Positions 1 through 5,708 of a DNA stretch of 7,021 nt are shown one piece after another. The number at the start of each line of letters is the position of its first letter. The first letter of the stretch is position 1. The notes beneath the pieces are model-generated. The model made no database searches. It was given only the letters and a program-made list of their open reading frames with translations, and was not told where the DNA came from. The position numbers and the translations under genes are program-made. Origin of the DNA: an uncultured Aliterella sp. (GTDB taxonomy: Bacteria; Cyanobacteriota; Cyanobacteriia; Cyanobacteriales; Chroococcidiopsidaceae); NCBI GenBank assembly GCA_905479905.1, contig CAJQOK010000363.1, positions 1 through 7,021 on the forward strand, written 5' to 3'.

Positions 1-205
1 AAACTATTAATGTGCAAACTGCATTACCAGAGATTACAATTGGGTTCATTAGATTACACATTGCAAATCATAGCAGTAGGGTATCCTATGCAACAAAAGT
101 AAGCTATAGAAGCAAGTTTAGACTGTGAACAGTACAGTAGAAAAAAGTACCGACTGAGCAAAGCTTGAAGATTGGTAGCGATAGCAAATATATCAGCAAT
201 TAAAG
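1..205. other. No supported gene
   Basis: No convincing gene is seen here. One plus-strand frame is open from position 3 to a TGA at 126-128 (41 codons, no start inside the window). It could be the tail of a gene entering from the left, but an open run of that length is common by chance in AT-rich DNA and its peptide is not recognised. Just beyond, at 232-246, is a perfect short palindrome (GCTTGTT-A-AACAAGC) without a T-run, so it is not called a terminator. Confidence 0.4.
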
Positions 206-341
206 CTATGCTTTAAACTCTTTCCAGGGAAGCTTGTTAAACAAGCCTCTTAGGGCAACTTGAAGCGCTGTCTCTTAGCCCAAGACCACTTAATGCTCTA
301 ACAATCGCAACAACCTGACCCTGAATTGGCTTCAGTTGCAT
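206..341 (-). pseudogene. Remnant of a short-chain dehydrogenase N-terminus
   Basis: Reading leftward from an ATG at 341 gives 34 codons, ending in TAA at 237-239. The first residues, MQLKPIQGQVVAIV, resemble the start of cyanobacterial short-chain dehydrogenase/reductase (SDR) proteins, where the Rossmann glycine motif (VGASSGIG type) follows. Here that stretch reads VRALSGLG, so the first glycine of the nucleotide-binding loop is Arg and a serine is Leu, each one transition away from the expected codon. A +1 shift after the codon for residue 26 gives QVALRG, like the usual helix after the motif, and stays open to a TAG at 206-208. A working SDR has about 250 residues, so nearly everything is missing. 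The family link rests on this short similarity from memory and is an inference; chance resemblance is possible. Confidence 0.35.
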
Positions 342-439
342 AAATATTAATCTTCTTTGCTGTCAGGAGAATAACAATTGCCATTTGCTATAACGTCTGC
401 CTTGGGAAAGATTTAGGAGAACAGATTAGTGCCTACACC

Positions 440-1182
440 CTAGCTGGGCATTTCTGCTTTTACTGCCTTCCCGATATACATGAGCGAAGTATTATCACTA
501 ATTGTGATGCGGAAATTTTTGTTTCTTTGGTAATAAAGATAAGCCTGTAGGTTTTCGGATATAGTTTCTCCTAGAACATTAAACCCTTTGATATCAAAAT
601 CAACAAACCCCTGTTTTTCCATTAGCTCTACAAGGTGTTCAGGTTTGATAAATTTTTGCCAATCGTGAATGCCACAAGGTATTTGCCGTAATATGTATTC
701 TAATAGCCAAATCATAATAAGTTTAGATTTAAAATTTTTGTTAATTGTATCGAAAAAAATACTCCTCCAAATTTTAATACCCGGTGAATTTCGGCAATAA
801 CTTTATTTACATCTGCTACGTGTTCTAGAACATCAACACAAATTACAGCATCAAAACTACGGGATTCATAAGGTAAATTTTCTGCAAAACCATAAGTATA
901 ATCTATTGCAAAATAATTATCATTTGCGTGTTCTTGAGCTTTTTTAATACATTTTTGAGATTGGTCAATACCAGAGACAATTGCCCCCCGTCTTGCCATG
1001 AACTCACAAGAAAACCCTCCCCCACAGCCGACATCTAGAACTTTTAACCCTTGCCATTGATTGACATAACGATCAAAAAAGCTAAATCGGGGCTGATTGA
1101 GATGATTGAGAGCATAAATTTTGGCATTTTCATTCCACCAGCACTCGGCATTTAAGTCGTAAAGTTCTAAATCGTTTTTCAT
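440..1182 (-). pseudogene. UbiG-like SAM-dependent methyltransferase, frameshifted
   Basis: A class I SAM methyltransferase related to UbiG (O-methylation of quinone head groups in ubiquinone-making bacteria). The first 156 codons carry motif I VLDVGCGGG (residues 48-56), an acidic residue after the next strand (GID, 71-73), DAVICVDVLEHV (111-122) and LKFGG (136-140). The second part, from 715, carries the UbiG-like tail with IPCGIHDWQKFIKPEHL. The parts lie in different frames. A run of seven A on the plus strand (753-759) should be eight: with one more base the reading becomes GGVFFFDTINKNF and runs on to the TAG at 440-442, giving 247 residues, close to the 240 of E. coli UbiG. The start at 1182 has AGGA seven bases upstream. 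Cyanobacteria make plastoquinone rather than ubiquinone, so the substrate is unknown. The frame change could be real loss, phase variation or a homopolymer error. Confidence 0.85.
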
Positions 1183-1318
1183 AAAAATGTCCTGAAAATA
1201 CTCTTGAGTTTAACTAGATATCAGCTTAATGTAGCAGACGGGTGTAGTCAAAGGTTGTTGGTAGGTCGGCAAACTATGTAATGAATAGCTTACAGGGTAA
1301 AACCGCTCTTTAGTACGA

Positions 1319-1334
1319 CCACCTCAAAAGGTGG
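1319..1334. other. Perfect 6-bp hairpin downstream of the minus-strand small genes
   Basis: CCACCT-CAAA-AGGTGG forms a perfect stem with a four-base loop. It lies about 45 bases beyond the end of the leftward small genes that stop at 1378 or 1458, and about 135 bases upstream of the UbiG-like start. No T-run follows directly on either strand, so an intrinsic terminator is possible but weak. The rest of 1183-1377 shows no gene that can be supported. Confidence 0.3.
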
Positions 1335-1457
1335 AACTGGTAGTACAGGAGTAGTAGGCTGCGATGCTTGGCACTGTCTAAGTTTTGTTGACTTTGCTGA
1401 CGGCTGCTGCTCTCGGTCGGTTTTGTTGCCGACGCTTGCGACCGAAAAATGCATGGC

Positions 1458-1553
1458 TTAATAGTGCGATGCCGAGTACTCCCGCTTCGTTGCCATCGCC
1501 CACGCAATTGCAATTAAGCAACCAAGCCCAAACAGAAACCCAAAAATTTCCAT
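1458..1553 (-). CDS. Small single-pass membrane peptide (31 aa)
   Basis: Starts at an ATG whose A is the last base of the previous gene's TAA stop (TAATG), so translation is probably coupled. A strong Shine-Dalgarno AAGGAG lies five bases upstream. The product has a hydrophobic stretch, IFGFLFGLGCLIAIAWAM (residues 3-20), then MATKREYSASHY and stop. The last third is encoded by an interspersed 33-38 bp repeat. In the neighbouring frame the same DNA reads GDGNEAGVLGIALLSHAFFG followed by a basic tail with GRKRRQQ, open to a TAG at 1378-1380. Taking the repeat out as a 3n+2 insertion would join the hydrophobic start to that basic tail, giving a more normal small membrane protein. The annotated form may thus be a truncation caused by the repeat. 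Function unknown. Confidence 0.45.
   Translation of the reverse strand: MEIFGFLFGLGCLIAIAWAMATKREYSASHY
1465..1502. repeat. Interspersed short repeat, copy 1
   Basis: Identical to 1691-1723 over 33 bases (1465-1497), then one mismatch and four more matching bases (to 1502). Read on the minus strand the unit begins GCGATGGC and ends GGCATCGC, so its ends are nearly inverted, and AGTACT lies within. GCGAT-ended small palindromic repeats are frequent in cyanobacterial genomes; that this is one of them is inferred. It lies within the end of the small membrane ORF. Confidence 0.75.
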
Positions 1554-1816
1554 TACTTCTCCTTCGTTAACTTCTCCCACCACATCTGCGGCAGTGGCAC
1601 AGTCTTCTTCGTTTCCACCGCCATTACCCGGAGATTATGACAGACACCGTTCGCTTTGGGGCAATCAACCGCAACTAGCATTCCCATAAATGCGATGCCG
1701 AGTACTCCCGCTTCGTTGCCATCACCCATCGGCGTGCAGATGTGTTGGTGAGGGCAGCAAACTTCTGGACTACAGCATTTTATCTTGCTCCAAGTGTGAT
1801 CAAGTTTTTTACCCAT
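1553..1816 (-). CDS. Small cysteine-rich protein of unknown function (87 aa)
   Basis: The family is not recognised. The N-terminal third holds CC-x4-CC-x5-C (Cys14, 15, 20, 21, 27) with HQH at 23-25, followed by Cys52 and Cys59; this could bind a metal. A middle segment, GDGNEAGVLGIA (31-42), is encoded by the second copy of the interspersed repeat, and a short hydrophobic stretch follows (FMGMLVAV, 43-50). The C-terminus is basic and ends WWEKLTKEK. Its stop overlaps the start of the small membrane ORF downstream, and the frustule-like packing in one direction suggests a two-gene unit. No good Shine-Dalgarno precedes the ATG at 1816; Met30 at 1729 is an alternative start. A competing frame opens at an ATG at 1828 (MPNTRWVKNL) but stops after 16 codons. 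It is also possible that the whole region is decayed and only the 3' half was once coding. Confidence 0.45.
   Translation of the reverse strand: MGKKLDHTWSKIKCCSPEVCCPHQHICTPMGDGNEAGVLGIAFMGMLVAVDCPKANGVCHNLRVMAVETKKTVPLPQMWWEKLTKEK
1691..1728. repeat. Interspersed short repeat, copy 2
   Basis: Second copy of the repeat at 1465, in direct orientation, starting 226 bases further right. Because 226 is not a multiple of three, the two copies are read in different frames by the flanking genes if no frame change is assumed. Here it sits inside the cysteine-rich ORF and encodes GDGNEAGVLGIA. Confidence 0.75.
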
Positions 1817-1832
1817 CGCGTGTTTGGCATGA

Positions 1833-1840
1833 GCGATCGC
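1833..1840. repeat. HIP1 octamer GCGATCGC
   Basis: A perfect copy of the Highly Iterated Palindrome, whose overabundance marks many cyanobacterial genomes. It lies just upstream of the cysteine-rich ORF. Further perfect copies are at 4820-4827 and 6403-6410. Confidence 0.9.
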
Positions 1841-1869
1841 GCATTGTTGATTATGGCTATGTCCTTAAG

Positions 1870-2509
1870 TTAACCCTTAATTGCTGCCCTTGACATACTG
1901 TACTTGCCTAATTGCCCTCGATACCATTTTCCACTTTTCGCACCAACGGACAGGACATTGGAGACACGCGATCGTGCTGTGCTTCTTACCTCTTTTGGGA
2001 TGTCATTGGCGAAGATGGCATTTATGATTGTGGCTTTCTCCAGTACCTGCTTTGAATGCTGCTGCATAACTTCAGCTACAGCAACAGATATAGCGTCGTT
2101 AAACTCATCTTTTACATACTGTTGCCAAGTATCTGCTTGCTGACTTGGCTTCTTGATGGGTGCTGATTTCTTACTTTGCTTGCGATCGTGCCGGTGATGA
2201 GTTTTTCTTGGCTTGTCGCTTGGGAGGAGTTGATGCTGTTGGAGTCTCAGCAGTAATGTCTGTCATTGCGCCGTTTGACTCTGAGGCAGTCGGCTGGGGT
2301 TGTTCTTCGGTAACTGGTGTTGTTACAGCTGTATTGTTAGCAACGTCTACAGGAGCAAACAGGTCAATAACAGTTTTGAGATTGTGGCGTTTGTCTTGAA
2401 TTGATTGAATTTGCGCGTTCAACTCAACTTTTTGGGCGGCTTTGTGGGCATCAACTTCTAGTAATTTGGCAATTGTAGGATTAGCGGAAGTGGAGTTTTG
2501 CACCAGCAT
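1870..2509 (-). pseudogene. Hypothetical coiled-coil/linker protein, frameshifted
   Basis: The family is not recognised. From an ATG at 2509 the frame runs 112 codons to a TAA at 2171: a helical segment with charged heptad-like spacing (residues about 14-50, LLEVDAHKAAQKVELNAQIQ), then a Thr/Pro/Glu-rich linker (55-95) and a basic stretch. The neighbouring frame is open from about 2264 to a TAA at 1870 and continues sensibly with SKKSAPIKKPSQQADTWQQY, a helical segment around EFNDAISVAVAEVMQQHSKQ, and a C-terminus containing SRVSNVLSVGAKSGKWYRGQ. Joining them needs one surplus base removed between 2173 and 2264; the five-T run at 2202-2206 is a good candidate. The repaired protein has 212 residues. 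A -1 slippery site (G AAA AAC) lies there, but the required shift is +1, so programmed frameshifting does not explain it. Confidence 0.6.
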
Positions 2510-2628
2510 TAACTTGAATGAAACGGGTGCGACCTTTATAACTCACATTGGGTAGTAAGATAATTCTTAGTTTTGGGCAGTTCTTTGGTTAAATTTGCTA
2601 ATCTCAGTTCCAAGTGAAAAAGATACAT
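2481..2628 (-). pseudogene. Small ORF (about 48 aa if repaired), frameshifted
   Basis: From an ATG at 2628 the frame reads MYLFHLELRLANLTKELPK and stops at 2536-2538. The next frame, open after 2588, reads LRIILLPNVSYKGRTRFIQV and ends with a TAA at 2481-2483. Removing one base from the four-T run at 2571-2574 (AAAA on the coding strand) joins them into 48 residues. The continuous, protein-like sense on both sides of a homopolymer is the argument that this was one gene; no family is recognised. Its 3' end overlaps the first nine codons of the gene starting at 2509, as in a translationally coupled pair. No clear ribosome binding site is visible. Confidence 0.4.
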
Positions 2629-2819
2629 TTAGTCTTACTGCTGGGCTTTGCCCTATACATCGTCAAACGACTCAAAAAAGAAATCTCAAACATCATTACT
2701 AATTTTCATGTGTTCATAGTCACAATCTAACTTCAAATAATTCTATTCTTTAGTTAGAAGAAGAATACCGCAGTAGTAATTATATTTATTGAGGCAAGTG
2801 TTGTTGGCAAATAAACCTA

Positions 2820-2837
2820 CTGTCTTTAAACAGACAG
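2820..2837. promoter_or_regulatory. Inverted repeat upstream of the pentapeptide gene
   Basis: CTGTCT-TTAAAC-AGACAG is a perfect 6-bp dyad 70 bases before the proposed start of the pentapeptide gene. It could be an operator or an mRNA leader hairpin. Apart from it, the region 2629-2906 between the divergent genes shows only AT-rich DNA, a small GGGC-TTT-GCCC hairpin at 2643-2653 and TATATT at 2781-2786 as a weak -10 candidate; no promoter can be assigned firmly. Confidence 0.3.
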
Positions 2838-2906
2838 GGAGCGCCAAGAGCCAGTCTATTTTTGCTCGATTAGTTGCACTTAGGTTTACTTATTTTGAAT
2901 CCAGCT

Positions 2907-3500
2907 ATGCCAATTTTCCTCAAACTTATTCATCTAACTGCTGTATTACCCCTAGTTACACTTACGGGTGCGTGTTCTTTAACAACGCCACCTCAAGCTA
3001 TACCTGCATCGCCAAGAGCCTCTGTGCTGACAGCACAAGCCGAACCAACTGCTGTAAAGTCTCAGGCATCCCCGCCACCATCGATAGTCAAGCGGTTGCT
3101 AGAAACAAAAGAATGTCCCAAGTGTGACTTAGAAGGTGCAGACTTAAGAGGAGCAAACCTAGAGGGTGCTAATTTAAGTGATGCCGACTTAGAAGGAGTG
3201 AACCTGGAGAAAGCAAATTTGAGTAAAGCAGACTTGGAAGAAGCAGACTTAGAAGGGGCTTCTTTGCAAGGAGCAAATCTAACTGATGCAGACTTGGAAG
3301 AAGCATCTCTCAATCAGGCGAATTTAAGTCAGGCTAATCTCAGTCGAGCGGAGTTGGAGGGCGCGGTTCTAGACCGGGCAAACTTGACTGGAGCAAACCT
3401 GAATCAAGCAGACTTAGAGAGAGCCAATTTGAATGCAGCTTCATTATCAGGTGCAAGTCTTCAAGGAACAACAATGCCTGACGGTACAATAAATAAGTAG
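2907..3500 (+). CDS. Exported pentapeptide-repeat protein
   Basis: Starting from the ATG at 2907 the product has 197 residues. Residues 1-22 form a signal peptide (Lys6, then a hydrophobic core) ending LTLTGAC; Cys23 would make it a lipoprotein, although the box is shifted from the usual L-A-G-C and ordinary cleavage is possible. A Pro/Ala-rich linker follows to about residue 57. Then comes LLETKECPKC, whose CPxC pair directly precedes the repeats, and 23 consecutive A(D/N)LxG-type pentapeptides (about 73-187) with the central Leu nearly invariant, predicting a right-handed quadrilateral beta-helix of almost six coils. Such proteins are abundant in cyanobacteria; most have no known function. 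It is the only intact plus-strand gene here and lies between two leftward gene groups. A TTG at 2874 would add 11 residues before the signal peptide and is less likely. No clear Shine-Dalgarno is visible. Confidence 0.9.
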   Translation: MPIFLKLIHLTAVLPLVTLTGACSLTTPPQAIPASPRASVLTAQAEPTAVKSQASPPPSIVKRLLETKECPKCDLEGADLRGANLEGANLSDADLEGVNLEKANLSKADLEEADLEGASLQGANLTDADLEEASLNQANLSQANLSRAELEGAVLDRANLTGANLNQADLERANLNAASLSGASLQGTTMPDGTINK

Positions 3501-3577
3501 GACGTTATCAATAAACCCACTTAAATATGTATTAAATAAATCTCCCTCGTCATCAATCAGCACTAGAAATTTCTGCC

Positions 3578-4621
3578 CTACTTGTAAGCAATTCTTTGAC
3601 GTTGAGCTTGGGCTTGGGGTTGCTGCCTCATCCCTCTTAGTTCTGCTTCTAGTTGGGCGATGCGTTCCTTGAAAGCTTCAGTACAATCGCTCATGCTACT
3701 TGTAGCGACCCTAGCAGTAAGCTCAACCTCCGTCCACGACAGAGTGCGTAACTGGCTCCACATCCCTTGACCGCCCAATGCAAAAGGCACCATGATATCG
3801 CCGTCCTGGGAGTGCGAATATTGCATCAACCGCCGCTTAATTGCTTCATCAGCCCATTCTTTCCCACCAAAAAATGCACACGGCGGGGCAGCGTCTTCGG
3901 CTGGCACACCTTCTTTCAAAGCCTTGACCAGCACTCCAGTCAGGTTGCATCGCCAGTTCTCTTGTACTGCAATTTTCAGTCTTTCCAACGCCGCCAATTC
4001 ACCCAATACTTTTCGATTGCGGTTTTAACCTGTGAATTTGTTTGAACGTCTGGCGATAAACGAGAAATTTGAGTACAAGCACTTTGCAATTCTTCACCAG
4101 TCGGAGGAATTGCAATTTTTTGTTCGGGGATAGGTTGCTCTTTCTCCTCAACTATTCCCCCAGCAGCAGACAGGCAGAGCCAGTGGTTGTATTTGGGATG
4201 AATTAGGAGACTATTGTATGGTGTCTGATTTTCTGCTATCGGCTATCTGATTTTCGGTTGCAGAAATATCTACAGGCGGCGATAATTCTTGTCTAAGTTT
4301 TTCAAAATCAATGGAGTAAGCCCAAATATTATCAGTTGCCCAACGCTTGTAGGGGGTCTTCCTCAGTATTCCCATTTCGCAAAGGTCTTTGAGGTGGCGA
4401 AAAACTGTATCTCGGCAACAGCCAAGAGCTTCGGCTAATTCTTGGTTGATTACATAAGCCCAAGGGGGCTTTCCTGCTTTTAGCTTGGTATGAATCCACC
4501 CGTCTAGCCACGAAAGAATATACGCCTTGAACTTTCTGACTCCCCTAAACCTGTTGAGGTATTCAGTCAGAATATTAGTAGGGTGCTGTACTTGACCTAG
4601 AACTGCTGAGGTAAACGTCAT
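3578..4621 (-). pseudogene. Winged-helix plasmid/phage-type protein, two frameshifts
   Basis: The N-terminal part (ATG at 4621, Shine-Dalgarno GGAGG inside the preceding gene) has VRKFKAYILSWLDGWI (28-43) and a winged-helix domain at about 55-105: ELAEALGCCRDTVFRHLKDL (helix-turn-helix) and a wing with KRWATDNIWAYS. This resembles cyanobacterial proteins with a replication-initiator-like DNA-binding domain. The frame then stops at 4211, because a 22-bp duplication (4224-4245) shifts it. Removing it gives ATENQTPYNSLLIHPKYNHW, and the reading continues (WLCLSAAGGIVEEKE) to about 4014. A second change, one base missing from the four-T run at 4010-4013, must be repaired to read TAIEKVLGELAALERLKIAV and continue to the TAG at 3578, ending in a short coiled coil (ERIAQLEAELRGMRQQ). 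The repaired protein has 340 residues. As it stands the gene makes only the 136-residue DNA-binding part. Confidence 0.8.
4224..4255. repeat. 22-bp slip duplication with 10-bp direct repeats
   Basis: TCTGATTTTC occurs at 4224-4233 and again at 4246-4255, so the spacing is 22 bases. Deleting one 22-base unit changes the frame by one and joins the two halves of the winged-helix gene without a stop. This is the expected product of replication slippage between short direct repeats. Confidence 0.8.
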
Positions 4622-4624
4622 AAC

Positions 4625-4853
4625 TTAACCCCCCTCCAATTTTTCGCCCGTTTCTGGACTAATTACCCAAAACACATCTTTGCAAGCGCAGTGGTAAATT
4701 GTACCGTAGTATTCGTCAGTACCAGAGACAACACCGAAGCGATTGCACTTGGGGCAGCAGGTATATTGCTCATGTTGGGTCTGGGGGTATTCGTTAGCCA
4801 GCGCTGCTGAAACCTGACGGCGATCGCACCCGTTCGCTTACCTTTAGTGACAT
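4625..4853 (-). pseudogene. Small zinc-ribbon protein, frameshifted
   Basis: An ATG at 4853 with a good Shine-Dalgarno (GAGGA, seven bases away) reads MSLKVSERVRSP and then stops at 4794. The next frame, open from 4837 and lacking any ATG, GTG or TTG of its own, reads RQVSAALANEYPQTQHEQYT, then CCPKCNRFGVVSG, then YGTIYHCACKDVFWVIS, ending EGG with TAA at 4625. Cys-Pro-Lys-Cys and Cys-Ala-Cys are the two knuckles of a zinc ribbon. Joining the frames needs one surplus base removed between 4796 and 4837; the HIP1 octamer at 4820-4827 followed by a doubled C lies exactly there. Repaired length is about 75 residues. It sits between the Rha-like and winged-helix genes in the same direction, and the ribosome binding site of the latter overlaps its end. 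Role unknown; nucleic-acid binding is plausible. Confidence 0.65.
4820..4827. repeat. HIP1 octamer GCGATCGC
   Basis: A perfect copy, lying at the point where the zinc-ribbon gene changes frame. Confidence 0.9.
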
Positions 4854-4913
4854 AAAATTATCCTCAATTTGACTATTTACGGAAAAACTTGGCTACTGGG
4901 AAAAAGAATGCGC

Positions 4914-5708
4914 TCACTCGCCCAATAGTCGTTGCCGCGACCCTCGTTGTGCTGCCCAAAGCCTGTCTAGCTCCGGGACATACTCGAACGGCACAAACTG
5001 GCAAGGCGCGGCGGTCATTGCTGGTTGGATGAAATGATCTTTGCCCATCGATTGCAGCCAGTTGACCAAATCCTGGGGCTTTTTCATCCCGTAGCGCCTA
5101 GCGAGTTTAGTTTTCGACAGCCCTTCGTAAGTTCTGACGGGTCTACCTGCTTTGTCTACCAGGATGTTTTTCTCGACAACAATCGGCGGTTGCTCTACGA
5201 TCGCCTCTGGCTTACCCAGGATCAGCCCCAGCATTCCAGCACCGTGCATGGTGACGATGGCGCTCTTGACTTGCATTAGGCGCTCTTGAGATTGGGCGGC
5301 GGCTGTTTGGGCTTGGGCAACTTGAAGCTCCAGCTTAAGTCGCTCGATTTCTTGGGATTGGGCAGGGATGATATCTTTAATCATCTGCTTGGCTTTCTCA
5401 AATGCTATGGCTAAAGCTAACTTACAGTTAACTACTTGTTCAGTATTACGGCTGAGGGTCATGACAAACGTTGCTTGTAGTTCGGTCAGCCATGCCCATC
5501 GCTCCACAGAAACGTTACCCTGCTTAGTTTGGAACGATCGCGTTTGAAACGCGACAGCCCCCATTTCTGGATTTAATGTCATTAAGGAATTGTATTTCTC
5601 AATCGTGCCTAAAAAGTTTTTGTGTTGAATCCCTAACTCGAATGCTACTAATCGGGAGTCAACTACTATTACCCCGTTGCCGCGAAAGCTAACAGTTAGA
5701 AGACTCAT
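4914..5708 (-). CDS. Rha-like phage regulatory protein
   Basis: 264 residues, intact. Residues 12-110 follow the layout of the phage Rha (pRha) domain: VIVVDSRLVAFELGIQHKNF (13-32, a helix-turn-helix-like start with the His-Lys-Asn signature), a middle with F-x-T-R-S-F, then WAWLTELQATFVMTLSRNTE (71-90) and a helix ending IAFEKAKQ. Rha proteins of temperate phages act in regulation or interfere with growth when host control is missing; the exact role here is unknown. Residues 114-148 are Gln/Ala/Glu-rich and likely a coiled coil. The C-terminal third has a further possible DNA-binding part, KTKLARRYGMKKPQDLVNWL (199-218). The ATG at 5706-5708 overlaps the stop of the GIY-YIG gene (ATGA), with AGGGG five bases upstream, so the two are probably co-translated. 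The family assignment rests on pattern only. Confidence 0.7.
   Translation of the reverse strand: MSLLTVSFRGNGVIVVDSRLVAFELGIQHKNFLGTIEKYNSLMTLNPEMGAVAFQTRSFQTKQGNVSVERWAWLTELQATFVMTLSRNTEQVVNCKLALAIAFEKAKQMIKDIIPAQSQEIERLKLELQVAQAQTAAAQSQERLMQVKSAIVTMHGAGMLGLILGKPEAIVEQPPIVVEKNILVDKAGRPVRTYEGLSKTKLARRYGMKKPQDLVNWLQSMGKDHFIQPAMTAAPCQFVPFEYVPELDRLWAAQRGSRQRLLGE

Noticed and set aside
3..128. Open plus-strand frame at the left edge (41 codons)
   Set aside because: No start in the window, no recognisable motif, and a run of this length is expected by chance.
1310..1513. Minus-strand ORF of 67 codons rich in Arg, Ser and Gln
   Set aside because: It overlaps the small membrane ORF in another frame and crosses the interspersed repeat and hairpin without any protein-like pattern.
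2171..2264. Programmed frameshift at G AAA AAC in the 1870-2509 gene
   Set aside because: That signal drives a -1 shift, whereas joining the frames needs +1.
1385..2399. Several plus-strand ORFs of 60-80 codons (starts at 1385, 1690, 1904, 2160)
   Set aside because: They lie opposite the better-supported minus-strand genes, have low-complexity or unnatural composition, and lack ribosome binding sites.
2789..3313. ORFs overlapping the pentapeptide gene (plus 2789-3127 and minus 3062-3313)
   Set aside because: They are shadows of the repetitive gene; the minus one only mirrors the repeat periodicity.
3130..3470. CRISPR-like regular spacing
   Set aside because: The periodicity is 15 bases and in frame, so it comes from the pentapeptide repeats.
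3767..4045. Plus-strand ORFs opposite the winged-helix gene
   Set aside because: No motif, and the minus-strand reading is supported by domain and repair arguments.
5025..5279. Plus-strand ORF of 84 codons inside the Rha-like gene
   Set aside because: Antisense shadow of an intact gene.
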